Shown: positions 7,600-16,370 of the stretch, one piece after another
Position numbering within the stretch: the first letter of the stretch is position 1
Layout: each line of letters starts with the position of its first letter
Origin: Deltaproteobacteria bacterium UBA6601
Lineage (GTDB): Bacteria > Myxococcota_A > UBA796 > UBA9615
Assembly (NCBI GenBank): GCA_002433485.1
Contig: DJIF01000130.1
Coordinates: forward strand, 1-64,000
Length of the DNA: 64,000 nt
Reading direction: 5' to 3'
Translations under genes and position numbers: made by a program
The notes under the pieces: generated by a model
What the model was told of the DNA's origin: nothing
The model's input: the letters and a program-made list of their open reading frames with translations, nothing else
Database searches by the model: none

Positions 7600-8116
7600 T
7601 CTTGTCAGTCATGTGTTGAGTGCGGTGCTGGTGCGTGGTCGCCGGCCCGCCGATGCGAAGCTGCTGGCGCTGATATCCGGGACCATCCTCCCCGATCTTT
7701 TGTCTCGTGCACCGCTTATCGCTTGGGATGCGATGCAGGATGCAGGGATGTTTGCTGTAGTCAGCATGGAACGGGAGGTGATGTTGGGCTTTACTCTTCC
7801 CCATACGCCGGTAGGCCTGTTGCTCATTGCGTTGTGGATCGCGGTGCTACTTCCTCAACGACTGGCAGACCCGTTGAGTCGTGCGGCGGTTGCGGGTTGG
7901 ATTGGCATGGGTGGGATCCTGCATCTGGTGGTCGACCTGCTGCAGGAACATCTGCAACCCGGCTACATCTTGCTCTATCCCTTTTCCGTGCGCGGCTTCG
8001 AGCTGGGGTGGATGCGGAGCGATGGGTCGGTGTGGATCTTGCCCTGGTTAGCCCTGGCCTGCCTCTGGTTGCGGGTGCGGAGTCGCAGCGCCAAAGGCAG
8101 TGCCCGGCCCAGCTAG
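7592..8116 (+). CDS. DUF457/YdjM-like membrane-bound metal-dependent hydrolase
   Basis: 174 residues; the ATG overlaps the previous stop (ATGGCTGA). The N-terminal HVLSAVL, the GTILPDL motif, LPHTP and HLVVDLLQEH give the His/Asp pattern (H...PD...H...H..D) of the DUF457/YdjM/YbcI family, predicted inner-membrane metal-dependent hydrolases related to phospholipase C/S1-P1 nuclease. Several hydrophobic segments are present. Some family members (E. coli ydjM) are LexA-controlled, and here a LexA-box-like site lies at the head of the cluster. Last gene of the four-gene (+) cluster. Confidence 0.65.
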   Translation: MADLVSHVLSAVLVRGRRPADAKLLALISGTILPDLLSRAPLIAWDAMQDAGMFAVVSMEREVMLGFTLPHTPVGLLLIALWIAVLLPQRLADPLSRAAVAGWIGMGGILHLVVDLLQEHLQPGYILLYPFSVRGFELGWMRSDGSVWILPWLALACLWLRVRSRSAKGSARPS

Positions 8117-8199
8117 CTCTCATGGTCCTGTAAGAACCAACGATGGGGAGACAGGAATGGCTGCTGCGTATGCGACCGGGATTTAATTCAGTGTTCTTC

Positions 8200-8214
8200 C
8201 GGGGCCCGGCCCCG
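8200..8214. terminator. GC-rich hairpin between convergent genes
   Basis: CGGGGC-CCG-GCCCCG forms a 6-bp perfect stem with a 3-base loop in the 162-base gap between the converging DUF457-like gene and the glycosyltransferase. Neither strand has a clear T-run after it, so intrinsic termination is doubtful. The rest of the gap shows nothing. Confidence 0.3.
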
Positions 8215-8278
8215 CTCAGTCAGGTTTCAGTTCCGCTGTGGATTGCAGCGCCGTTGCTGGTCGGCGCGGAGGACGGTG

Positions 8279-9403
8279 TTATGGACATCTGTCGTAGACC
8301 TGTTGGATTGCTGAGACCATCTTGGTGAATTGGAAGTAATGCATCGCCCGCCTTCGTCCTGCCATGCCATGCTCGGATAGCCAGCCTGGGCGGCGCCACT
8401 CATTGGTTGCCAGTTCGTCCAGCTTGCTGGCCAGAGCCCTGGGGTTTTGTGGATCAATCAGCCAGCCGGTGACGTTGTCTTCGATGACCTCACTCAGGCC
8501 GCCGACTTGAGAAGCCAGCACTGGCAACCCGGCCCACATGGCGTCCAGCACCGCTGTTCCCATGCCTTCTCTTATTGAAGGATGTACCAGCAGGTCGCTA
8601 CTAGGGTTGAGTCGCGCCGAGCCAGACTGCACCAGGGGCTCCAGTTGCACCCGACGCTCCAGACCCAGCTGCTGTCGTTGCCGCAGCAGTACATTCTTTA
8701 GCGGACCTGAGCCGAGCAGCCTCAGGGTGTGATCGAGCTTGGTAATTGCGAGCGCTTCAAGCAGAAAACGATGTCCCTTTTGCTCGACCAGGGCGCCGAT
8801 TGCGGTGAGATCGAGTGGACGCAATGCTCCACTGTCTGGAGCTCCTTCGGTGGGGCTCGACCTGCTCTCTGCGTGGGTCGGCAACGGCGTGGTGTCAGGT
8901 GGTAGCGTGGAATGGATCACTCTTAGTCGTGCGGGCTCTATACCGAAGCCTCTCATCACCTCTCGCACGGCGTTTGAGACGGATATAATCTGACCGCGCG
9001 CGTACTTCCAGCGCGTGAAGCTTCGGTCGCGCGGAACATCATCAATTCGCCGGTGAATCACCAGGCTCTGTTGCTGTTCTGCAGAGGCGACCAGGCGGAC
9101 GGCCCCCAGCGACCGCGAGTCATGGACATGGACAATGGGGCGCCTGCCCTGCTTGAGTTGACCATGTAGTTGGAGCAAGCCCAGAGGGTTATTAGCGCCT
9201 AGCCAACGCTGGTGCGGAATCCCGGCGACTGAGGCCGCACCAAGCAGTCCTCTGCTGCGGACTAGGAGGATCGGGCGCGGACCATTGGTGTCCCTGATTT
9301 GAGCCTTAGCGAGCAGCAGGAGCTGGCGCTGCCCGCCGCGAAAGCCGGGTTCGTCGTCGACATGTAGGACCACTCTGTTTGCGAGTTTTGAACTGCTTGT
9401 CAC
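8279..9403 (-). CDS. GT4 family glycosyltransferase (LPS core, probable)
   Basis: 374 residues from a GTG with GGGAG about 10 bases upstream. It has the GT-B layout of family 4. The N-terminal part has DEPGFRGGQRQ near residue 20, where a Gly-rich acceptor loop is expected. The C-terminal nucleotide-sugar domain has IGALVEQKGH, LGSGP, and the EGMGTAVLDAMWAGLPV motif, with the ExxxxxxxE catalytic pair in relaxed form. As the distal gene of the lipid A operon, 28 bases after lpxK, it probably adds a sugar to the Kdo-lipid A core. Donor and acceptor cannot be told from sequence. Confidence 0.8.
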   Translation of the reverse strand: MTSSSKLANRVVLHVDDEPGFRGGQRQLLLLAKAQIRDTNGPRPILLVRSRGLLGAASVAGIPHQRWLGANNPLGLLQLHGQLKQGRRPIVHVHDSRSLGAVRLVASAEQQQSLVIHRRIDDVPRDRSFTRWKYARGQIISVSNAVREVMRGFGIEPARLRVIHSTLPPDTTPLPTHAESRSSPTEGAPDSGALRPLDLTAIGALVEQKGHRFLLEALAITKLDHTLRLLGSGPLKNVLLRQRQQLGLERRVQLEPLVQSGSARLNPSSDLLVHPSIREGMGTAVLDAMWAGLPVLASQVGGLSEVIEDNVTGWLIDPQNPRALASKLDELATNEWRRPGWLSEHGMAGRRRAMHYFQFTKMVSAIQQVYDRCP

Positions 9404-9431
9404 GGGTCTCTGCTCCCTGCGGCCAGGCTAC

Positions 9432-10445
9432 TCAGTTGTCATGCAGCTCGTCGAGGACCTGCATCGCCAGCCGCCGCCCGCCGGTCAACGCCATTTCCAA
9501 CACCAGGGTGCGGTTGCTTAACTCCGGATGTTGTGAGGCCCAGCCCATAGCATCCTTCTCGGTGACCAACAAAAGCTCGCTCCGATCCCGGTTCATTTTT
9601 TTGAGTTGGCTCCGAGAGGGCCGCCCGTGGTCTCTGATTCTGATCTCTCCGCGCACCGTGAGCCCAAGATCACGAGCGCAGCGAGTCACGCTGGAAGGCT
9701 GGCCCACCGCCGCTGCAACCTTCACTGGGGGTTGCGCCTTAGGATTGGCGTGTACGCCATCTGACAAGCGCCTCAGTGCGACGGCCGTGCGCCTTAGGAC
9801 CAAGGCACTCTCAGCGTCATCCCAACGCCTATCGGCATCAATTAAGGCGACTCGATGTGCAGCGCTGAGCGCTACTGCGCTTTCTCGGCACGCTGCTCGG
9901 CGAGCAAATGGTGGGTCGCGATGCGGATCGAGGAGCACCAGATCAAGGTCGCGTGCAACCGATGTCTGGAAGCCATCGTCAAGGATGAAGAGATCCACTT
10001 GTTGCTGGGCATGGGCTACCGCAGCAGCTTGCCGGCGGTCTGGATGAATCGCAATCCGTGCTTGGGGACAGCGGCTTGCAAGCCAGGCGGGTTCATCGCC
10101 GCAGCGCTGTGCGAAGCTGGCGGCGGTTGCGGAGCTGTGGCCGTCGCTCAGCATGCTTAGCCAGCAGGCTATGTCTGGCTGTGGCGCGGTGCTCTGCAAC
10201 ACTACCGGTTCTGTACCGCTTCGAACCGTCCCGCCGTAGCCGCGGGTGAGGACTACGACACTCAAACCTCTGCTTTCGGCCTCCTGGGCCAGTGCTGCGA
10301 CCATCGGTGTCTTGCCCCTGCCGCCCAGCGCCAGGTTGCCCACTGAGATAGACGCTGCCGGAAGCTGCGATGAGCGATTTGCAACTCTGCGGCGCAGCGC
10401 CGAGGCCCATCGTAGTGGTGTGCTGGCGAGGTATGCGCCGTTCAT
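9432..10445 (-). CDS. lpxK: tetraacyldisaccharide 4'-kinase LpxK
   Basis: Phosphorylates the 4' position of the tetraacyl disaccharide to give lipid IVA at the inner membrane. The 337 residues match the family. GNLALGGRGKTP near residue 40 is the Walker A variant. VLTRGYGG follows at about 65, and the LpxK signature ILDDGFQ lies near 160. The ATG overlaps the waaA stop by 4 bases (ATGA), so the two are coupled. It works directly before Kdo transfer by the neighbouring WaaA. Confidence 0.94.
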   Translation of the reverse strand: MNGAYLASTPLRWASALRRRVANRSSQLPAASISVGNLALGGRGKTPMVAALAQEAESRGLSVVVLTRGYGGTVRSGTEPVVLQSTAPQPDIACWLSMLSDGHSSATAASFAQRCGDEPAWLASRCPQARIAIHPDRRQAAAVAHAQQQVDLFILDDGFQTSVARDLDLVLLDPHRDPPFARRAACRESAVALSAAHRVALIDADRRWDDAESALVLRRTAVALRRLSDGVHANPKAQPPVKVAAAVGQPSSVTRCARDLGLTVRGEIRIRDHGRPSRSQLKKMNRDRSELLLVTEKDAMGWASQHPELSNRTLVLEMALTGGRRLAMQVLDELHDN

Positions 10446-11596
10446 AGAATCAGTCCCTGCTGTTGAAAGAAGCGGATCGTCCTGGTTCTTCCATCCATTT
10501 CCTTACGTAGCTCTTCATAGGCACCGTCAACGCCTGCCAGCGCGAGCTGTTCTAGAGCCTTTCCCCTGAGCTCCAGATCTCTGTCCAGATCGATTACCAG
10601 GTGGTGCTTGGCCAGTCGATCGATCTTGCCGCCGGGATCACCTGTGTGAGATGCACACATGGCTCTAGAGCCGGCTGCCAGGGCTTCAAGGACGTCATGA
10701 CAGCTGCGTCCTGCCCAGCCCCCACCGACGAAGATGGCGTCGGCTAGTTTGTAGTGCTGTTGAAGCACCCCGAAACGCTGCTCCACCGACCATGAACCGG
10801 CAGGGAGGTGCCGAGCTGCCTCGCGCCGTATCGCTGCTATGTGCTGCGACTTTCTGGGTACAAGTAGCCACCTAGAGGGGCCGCAGCGCAGTGTCGTTTC
10901 GCGCAGGCGTGCGTGTAGTCGAGAGGCTTCTCCAGGGTAGATCGAGCCAAGGACCAGCAGTGGTTGCGGAACTTGTTTTTGCGCACGCCAGGGGGGCGCA
11001 CTTTGTTCATGATCGGTGCAGGACTCTGCAGCTGGTTTGGGCCACTTGAGCCAGCCACAAACCTCGACTTTATGAGCTTGTACGCCCAGTGAGCAGATTC
11101 GCTCGGCGTCGGCGGGGCTCGCAGCAGCAAAGGCCGAGACCTTGTCCAACAGCTGAGCGCTTAGCCGTCGGTGAGACCGATATCGCTGCCAACTTGTTGG
11201 GGAAATTCTAGCCCCGGCTACGCCAACAGGAACGGAGCGCCGAGTCGCTTCGTTGAGTAGATTCGGCCACAATTCCGCTTCGATCAGGACCAGCGCGGCC
11301 GGTTGCAGTGCTTCATAGACAGCTGCTACTCGTCTGGGCAGGTCTCGCGGTAGCTGGAAGTCGGCACCCATGGACAGCCCAGCAACTGAGCCCGTAGAGA
11401 TCGGCCAGGGGTTTGGAGAGCCGCCGTCGGCAAGTACCTCGCGCAGCGCGGTTGCCGCTCTTACCTCCCCGGCTGAGGCTCCGTGAAGCAGTGCCCTGGC
11501 CGGGTCTGTGCGGACCGCTGGTGCTGCACCGCGCCAGCGGCCGGGGAGCAATTCCAGACTGGCACTGAGAGCGCGGTAGGCATCCAATAACATCAC
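10442..11596 (-). CDS. waaA: Kdo transferase WaaA
   Basis: Adds Kdo from CMP-Kdo to lipid IVA. 384 residues with the N-terminal GASAGEV motif containing the catalytic-base Glu, the LIEAELWPNLL signature, RISPTSW, a LGSIYPGE motif (usual form GSTHPGE, so Thr-His is replaced by Ile-Tyr) and a C-terminal HDVLEALAAG in place of HNPLEPA. It is thus clearly GT30 but somewhat divergent in the C-terminal half. It overlaps the DUF374 gene start by 1 base and lpxK by 4. Confidence 0.9.
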   Translation of the reverse strand: MMLLDAYRALSASLELLPGRWRGAAPAVRTDPARALLHGASAGEVRAATALREVLADGGSPNPWPISTGSVAGLSMGADFQLPRDLPRRVAAVYEALQPAALVLIEAELWPNLLNEATRRSVPVGVAGARISPTSWQRYRSHRRLSAQLLDKVSAFAAASPADAERICSLGVQAHKVEVCGWLKWPKPAAESCTDHEQSAPPWRAQKQVPQPLLVLGSIYPGEASRLHARLRETTLRCGPSRWLLVPRKSQHIAAIRREAARHLPAGSWSVEQRFGVLQQHYKLADAIFVGGGWAGRSCHDVLEALAAGSRAMCASHTGDPGGKIDRLAKHHLVIDLDRDLELRGKALEQLALAGVDGAYEELRKEMDGRTRTIRFFQQQGLIL

Positions 11597-12288
11597 TAGC
11601 GATCCAGCGGCTGCCGGATTGGTGGCTGCTCTGCATGAGGCTTGCGATAAGGGCGGCGGGCGCGCGCCCGAAGGCTAAGCAACTGGCTTTCCAGGCGCTC
11701 GGCAAGGACCTGATCAGATGGGCCACTTCGGCTGACCCGAAAGGGACGCCCGTAGAGGACCAGTGTGGTGCTCCAGGGCAGCGGCAGTTGGGCGCGGTCC
11801 CAGCTGTTCAGGGTTAAGCCGCTGCGGCAGTGAGCGGCAACGGGGACTACCCATAGTCCACCCAGCCTGGCCAGGGCCAGCACGCCCGGCGCCACTTTGC
11901 CCGCGGGCCCCCTTGGCCCATCGACTGTGATGACTCCTTTATGGCCAGCCCGGCAGAGTCGGAGCAGCGATCGAAGCCCCCAGGCCCCTCGCCTGGAGCT
12001 GGAGCCGCGCGCGCATGACCAGCCCAGCCTCGCGAACAGCTGGGCTGCAAGGTCGCCGTCACAGCTTGTTGAGACCAACGGCGCGATGGATTCATCGAGA
12101 TGACAACTGATCAAGAGTGCTCCATCGCCGTGCAGGCAGGCGTAAACCAGAGGCTCGCCTTGTTCCGTTAGGCGCTGCACTCGAGATCTGCCTAAGCGCC
12201 GGACAGGCAGGCATCTCGCAAGCACATGGAGCCATCCAGCGGCCACAGCAAGCGCGATTTTACGCGGCCATCTGAGCGTGGGGCTCAT
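11596..12288 (-). CDS. DUF374 lysophospholipid acyltransferase family protein
   Basis: 230 residues. It has the DUF374 pattern: YACLHGDG, STSCDGDLAAQLF, RGSSSRRG, the DGPRGPAGKVAPG signature and WDRAQLPLPWS, with a hydrophobic N-terminus for membrane attachment. DUF374 proteins are related to LpxL/PlsC acyltransferases and are common in lipid A clusters of delta- and epsilonproteobacteria. This one may supply a late acyl chain to lipid A, which is an inference, since no lpxL/lpxM homologue is present here. It overlaps the msbA-like stop by 4 bases. Confidence 0.82.
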   Translation of the reverse strand: MSPTLRWPRKIALAVAAGWLHVLARCLPVRRLGRSRVQRLTEQGEPLVYACLHGDGALLISCHLDESIAPLVSTSCDGDLAAQLFARLGWSCARGSSSRRGAWGLRSLLRLCRAGHKGVITVDGPRGPAGKVAPGVLALARLGGLWVVPVAAHCRSGLTLNSWDRAQLPLPWSTTLVLYGRPFRVSRSGPSDQVLAERLESQLLSLRARARRPYRKPHAEQPPIRQPLDR

Positions 12289-14000
12289 AGCCGCGCCTCG
12301 CGGGCTGCAATGGGGCTGTTAACTTCTGCTTCGCTGGAACTCGGCGGCGGGATCTGGGTCAGGACACCGTTGTTTAATGAGTAGGCGATGTCGGCAAACT
12401 CTAGTGGACCCGGACGGTGACTGACCAACAGGATGCACCGTTGCGCTCGGAATGATCGCAGTAAGCTCAAGAACTCCTGTTCGGCGCCGAGATCCAGATT
12501 TGCGGTGGGCTCGTCGAGAAGCAGCAAGCCCGCTTTACGGAGCAGCGCGCGTGCCAGCGAGATTCGCTGAGCCTCGCCACCAGATATGGCCAGTCCTGCG
12601 TCCCCTACTCTACTGTCGAGTCCATCGGGCAGGCCTTCAAGCAGTCCTCCGGACCGGAACAGTCCTGCGCTTGTTGCAGCATCTTCGATTTCATGACGCT
12701 CAGCCCCTGGACGACCTAAGGCTATGGCTTCAGCGATCGTGCCCATACCAATCCAGGCGCGCTGGTCCACGAAGGCGAGTTGTCTTCTTCGCCGCTGGAT
12801 TCCCAAGGCGTTTGCGTCGACGCCATTCCAGATGACCTCTCCAGCGTCCGGCTCAACAAAGCCAGCGATGAGGTCCAGGATCGTTGATTTTCCGGTGCCG
12901 CTTTCTCCCTGCAGGACAATGAGTTGTCCCGGCTGGAGCTCCAGGTTCAATCCACTGAACAGAGCGCCACGACCCCGATTGAGCTCAATTCCTGTGAGTT
13001 TTACACTCACGCTGTCGGCGAGTTCCTCATAGACGGGCAGCTGTTGGTCAGCCACGGGTAAGTTCAGCAATTCCAATACGCGGCTCATTCCGGCCCTTGC
13101 CTCTTCCCACAGTGCGTTGGAGGTTGCGATGCCCTTCAAGGGTTCGCCGAGGAGTCCCAGTGCCACCAGAAAAGCTACTAGTGCCGAGCCATCAAGTTCG
13201 CCCAGCTGGACCGATCTGGCACCCAGTGCGACCATTGCTCCTACTGCGCAGGCCGCGGTGAACTCGACGATTGGTGGCCCCGAGATCCGAAACATGGTGG
13301 CCCGGAGAGCGGCAGAGAGTTGCGCCTCGTTACGCTTTCTGAAGTCTGTCGATACCGTCTCTTGAACTCCATAGGCCTGTAGGGTGCGCAGACCTAAAAG
13401 GCCGTCTCGGGCCAGGCTCTCGAGGCTTCCCAGGTGCTGTAGGTGCAGGTAGGCCTCCCGCCTTGTCGCTCTGCCGGTGAGGTAGATGACTGCAGCGATA
13501 GGCGGCAGGCAGAGCCCCGCCCACAGTGTGAGCCTGGGCGCCATCGAGAATGCTGCGGCTACTATGGCTAGAGCGCTGAGGGGGCGTTGCAGAAGAGTTA
13601 CTCCAGCCCCTACGGCGGTTCGAATGTTGCCAGCGTCGTGACTGATTCGGGATTGGCAGTTTCCAAGGCCAAGGTCCCTGAGTCTTGCTGGATCGCAGTG
13701 TAGGAGATGGACAAAAAGGCGATTGCGGAGATCCCGTTCAGCAAGCAGTGCGGACTTACGAGTGAGCCAGGTGCGACCGACTCTTGCCCCTCCCTGGATC
13801 GCGAAGAGCACCACAATCGCCAGTCCCAGCAACACCGGTGGGCTTGAACCTGCACCAGGCTGCAAAGCACCGAGCAGTTGACGAACCAATAACACCAGAG
13901 CGCCCTGGCACGAGGCCAGAACAGCGGCCAGCAGACTGGCCAGAGCAAGTGCTTTGAGATGGGGTCGAAGTAGACTCAGAGTAAGGCGAACTTCAGCCAT
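12285..14000 (-). CDS. msbA: MsbA-like lipid A exporter ABC transporter
   Basis: Half-transporter of 571 residues with a six-helix membrane domain (about 10-310) and an ABC ATPase domain: Walker A GESGTGKST, Q-loop region, signature ISGGEAQR, Walker B LLLLDEPTANLD and H-loop SHRPG. It lies among lipid A genes, so flipping core lipid A across the inner membrane is the natural role. ATG 14000 overlaps the lpxB stop by 8 bases. A TTG at 14024 in the same frame would add eight residues. The membrane part is divergent from E. coli MsbA. Confidence 0.85.
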   Translation of the reverse strand: MAEVRLTLSLLRPHLKALALASLLAAVLASCQGALVLLVRQLLGALQPGAGSSPPVLLGLAIVVLFAIQGGARVGRTWLTRKSALLAERDLRNRLFVHLLHCDPARLRDLGLGNCQSRISHDAGNIRTAVGAGVTLLQRPLSALAIVAAAFSMAPRLTLWAGLCLPPIAAVIYLTGRATRREAYLHLQHLGSLESLARDGLLGLRTLQAYGVQETVSTDFRKRNEAQLSAALRATMFRISGPPIVEFTAACAVGAMVALGARSVQLGELDGSALVAFLVALGLLGEPLKGIATSNALWEEARAGMSRVLELLNLPVADQQLPVYEELADSVSVKLTGIELNRGRGALFSGLNLELQPGQLIVLQGESGTGKSTILDLIAGFVEPDAGEVIWNGVDANALGIQRRRRQLAFVDQRAWIGMGTIAEAIALGRPGAERHEIEDAATSAGLFRSGGLLEGLPDGLDSRVGDAGLAISGGEAQRISLARALLRKAGLLLLDEPTANLDLGAEQEFLSLLRSFRAQRCILLVSHRPGPLEFADIAYSLNNGVLTQIPPPSSSEAEVNSPIAAREARL

Positions 14001-15093
14001 GATTCTTGCGTAAAAGAGGCTCAATGCAATCCGCTGCGCGGATTGCCAGGCCAGGTTTGCCCAGCACTTTAGCCAGCCTCGCCCGAGTGCTAGCTGCTTG
14101 CTGTCGGGCTCCTTGAAGGTCTCCCATAAGATCAGTTACTGCGGAACTCACGCTGGCCTCGCTGAGGTCCTGATGGAGTTCAGGGACCACCGCTTCGCCG
14201 AGCAGGATGTTGGGTAGGCCCAGCAGCCTGGTGTTGAGGAGTTTTCGTGCAATGGCGGCGGTGATTGGGTGAGCAGCTGCGACGATGAGACATGGAACTC
14301 CCAAAGCGGCCGCTTCCAGGGTAGCGGTGCCGGCGGCTACCAGGGCCAGGTCACAGTCGGCCAGAATTTCTGGTCCTGGACTGCGCACAAAGCACACTCC
14401 GTCACAGTCTGGGGGGGAGGCCTTGAGACGCCATGGGATCCGGATCTCAGCTGGCTGCCCGGCCCTTGCAAGCGCGGTCTTTACACCTTTTATCAGCGGC
14501 CTGAGGTTGCGCTGAATCTCGCCGGGGCGAGAACCGGGTAACACGGCGACCTGGAGCCTGGAACTGTCGGGTGGGCAGGTCTCGGCCTGGAGCAGTCGTG
14601 ATGCCGGGTGGCCAATCCAGTGGGCAGCGATGCCTTGGGCGCGTAATGGAGCAACTTCAAAGTGAAATAGGCACAGCACCAGATCGGCCTGATGCGCGAG
14701 CTTGCGCAGCCGGCCTGGTCGCCATGCCCACCACTGAGGTGGGGCTACCAGCACAACCGGAACCCCAAGCTCCCTTGCCTTGCTGGCAAGAGGTAGGTTC
14801 AGGTCAGGAGCATCCACCAGGACCGCAAGCCGGCTGGTTTTGATGGCTTCAAGGAGGCTGGTGCGGGCCCGCCACAAGGCGGGCAGTCTGGGGAGCAGCT
14901 CCACCAGGCCCGCAGCACTCAGCTCTGAAACCTCAGCATCAAGCTCAAGGTGGAGGCCAAGGCGGTGCTTCAGATGTTCACCGCCGCAGCCTCGCCAGCG
15001 CAACTCAGGCCGTCGACGGTGTAGCTCACCTAGGATTTCCGCGGCTAACGCGTCGCCGCTAGGCTCCGCGGCACTGACCAGGCAGGCGTTCAT
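13993..15093 (-). CDS. lpxB: lipid-A-disaccharide synthase LpxB
   Basis: GT19 enzyme joining UDP-diacylglucosamine and lipid X. 366 residues, with the N-terminal AAEPSGD motif (usual GEPSGD), VDAPDLNLPLA, the APPQWWAWRPGR signature, VLPGSRPGEI and the C-terminal SGTATLE-like region (AAGTATLEAA). It follows lpxA with an 18-base gap. LpxI, which usually sits between these two genes in deltaproteobacteria, is absent. Confidence 0.94.
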   Translation of the reverse strand: MNACLVSAAEPSGDALAAEILGELHRRRPELRWRGCGGEHLKHRLGLHLELDAEVSELSAAGLVELLPRLPALWRARTSLLEAIKTSRLAVLVDAPDLNLPLASKARELGVPVVLVAPPQWWAWRPGRLRKLAHQADLVLCLFHFEVAPLRAQGIAAHWIGHPASRLLQAETCPPDSSRLQVAVLPGSRPGEIQRNLRPLIKGVKTALARAGQPAEIRIPWRLKASPPDCDGVCFVRSPGPEILADCDLALVAAGTATLEAAALGVPCLIVAAAHPITAAIARKLLNTRLLGLPNILLGEAVVPELHQDLSEASVSSAVTDLMGDLQGARQQAASTRARLAKVLGKPGLAIRAADCIEPLLRKNHG

Positions 15094-15111
15094 GGCCAGA
15101 ACTGTCCTTTG

Positions 15112-15909
15112 TCAGTGCCGCTGTCGAGCGCAGCAAGAGCGTTTCGTTGGTGCGGTAAGGAACGCAATCAGAGACTCGATCACCGGGTCCTCCTTCGCCT
15201 CTGCGGTGCCGAGTGCAGCTTTGAGCTCAATGGCGGGGATCGCGGCCCGGCCAGAGCCCGGCCAGAGCAGTCTGATTGCTTTGCGCAGGTGCGGCAGCGA
15301 TTGTTTTAGTCCGTGGTTCACCAGGGCGGCTCGATTGGGGCCGATGATCCGCGCCCGGTCACCGGCAACAAGGGTCCATGGCGGCACGTCCCCCGAGACC
15401 ATGGAGCCAGCGGCAATCATTGCTCCGCTGCCAACTCGGACAAACTGGTGTAAGGCTGCGCGGGCCCCGACCATTGCGTATTCGCCGACTACTACGTGCC
15501 CACCCAACTGGGCGCCGTTACAGAGGGTGACTCCTCGCTCCAGCCGGCAGTCATGGCCAACATGTGCGTAGGCCATGATGAGCACATCATCACCGATTAC
15601 CGTGCGAGCATCTGGCTTCGCGCAGCCGCGATGAACCGTTGCCGCCTCACGGATCTCTACGTTGCTACCAATGTGCAGCGTTCCTTGCATCTCAGGGCGG
15701 CGATGTTGAGCAGGCCCGCCCACTAAGGCCAGTGGCGCTGCGCGAAGGCAGGCGCCGGCTATGATGGGACCTTCCAGGACCGCCCCAGCGCCGATTTGAG
15801 CGGTGGGACCAAGGCAGACCTCGCCAATAATTCTGGCGAGTGGGTCGATGGTCGAACCGCTCTCCATTGCAGCACTGTCGTTGTTGGCTCCCGGGGGCGC
15901 CGTTTTCAT
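15112..15909 (-). CDS. lpxA: UDP-GlcNAc acyltransferase LpxA
   Basis: First step of lipid A synthesis: moves a 3-hydroxyacyl chain from ACP to UDP-GlcNAc. 265 residues, the family length (262 in E. coli). Residues about 20-190 are left-handed beta-helix hexapeptide repeats. Catalytic His119 sits in AYAHVGHDC. The C-terminal helices start near 195. It overlaps the fabZ stop by 4 bases (ATGA). Both genes use hydroxyacyl-ACP, which explains the coupling. Confidence 0.94.
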   Translation of the reverse strand: MKTAPPGANNDSAAMESGSTIDPLARIIGEVCLGPTAQIGAGAVLEGPIIAGACLRAAPLALVGGPAQHRRPEMQGTLHIGSNVEIREAATVHRGCAKPDARTVIGDDVLIMAYAHVGHDCRLERGVTLCNGAQLGGHVVVGEYAMVGARAALHQFVRVGSGAMIAAGSMVSGDVPPWTLVAGDRARIIGPNRAALVNHGLKQSLPHLRKAIRLLWPGSGRAAIPAIELKAALGTAEAKEDPVIESLIAFLTAPTKRSCCARQRH

Positions 15910-16370
15910 CCAGCTTCCGGGCTTTGAAAGGCCGCCAGAATGATGGCCTCAGCGGCTCGTTCTTCGCCAGCTGTGGCGATCCCTCGGACCCGCCAGGTGT
16001 TGCCTCTTTGCTGTTCCACTTCGACATCCAGCCGCAGCACATCGCCGGGCACTACCTTGCGTCGAAAACGAACCTTGTCGAGTCCCATGAGCAGTACTGA
16101 ACCGCCCTGCTCATGTAGCTCAGGCTGACTGGCAAATCCTAGGATGGCAGCGGTCTGCGCCAGTGCCTCAATCTGCAGTACCCCGGGCATCACCGGGTCG
16201 CCGGGAAAGTGCCCGGTGAAGTAGGGCTCGTTCCAGGAGACGTTTTTGGTGGCAACGATTCGCTTCATCGCCTCCAATTGCTCGACCCGATCCACCAACA
16301 GGAAAGGATATCGATGGGGCAGGAAGTTGGCGACCTGGCGGGGGTCGAGGCGGTCCAGCTCATTTTTCAT
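15906..16370 (-). CDS. fabZ: 3-hydroxyacyl-ACP dehydratase FabZ
   Basis: Dehydrates 3-hydroxyacyl-ACP in fatty acid elongation and so competes with LpxA/LpxD for substrate. 154 residues from ATG 16370, chosen because AGGAGG lies 5-10 bases upstream. The longer frame would begin with a basic, unrelated leader. Family motifs: PHRYPFLLVDRV, GHFPGDPVMPGV with catalytic His54, and Glu68. It overlaps the lpxD end by 11 bases. Confidence 0.96.
   Translation of the reverse strand: MKNELDRLDPRQVANFLPHRYPFLLVDRVEQLEAMKRIVATKNVSWNEPYFTGHFPGDPVMPGVLQIEALAQTAAILGFASQPELHEQGGSVLLMGLDKVRFRRKVVPGDVLRLDVEVEQQRGNTWRVRGIATAGEERAAEAIILAAFQSPEAG

Noticed and set aside
8143..8328. 61-codon plus-strand open frame between the DUF457-like gene and the glycosyltransferase
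   Set aside because: It overlaps the 3' end of the glycosyltransferase, contains the GC hairpin and has no family resemblance.
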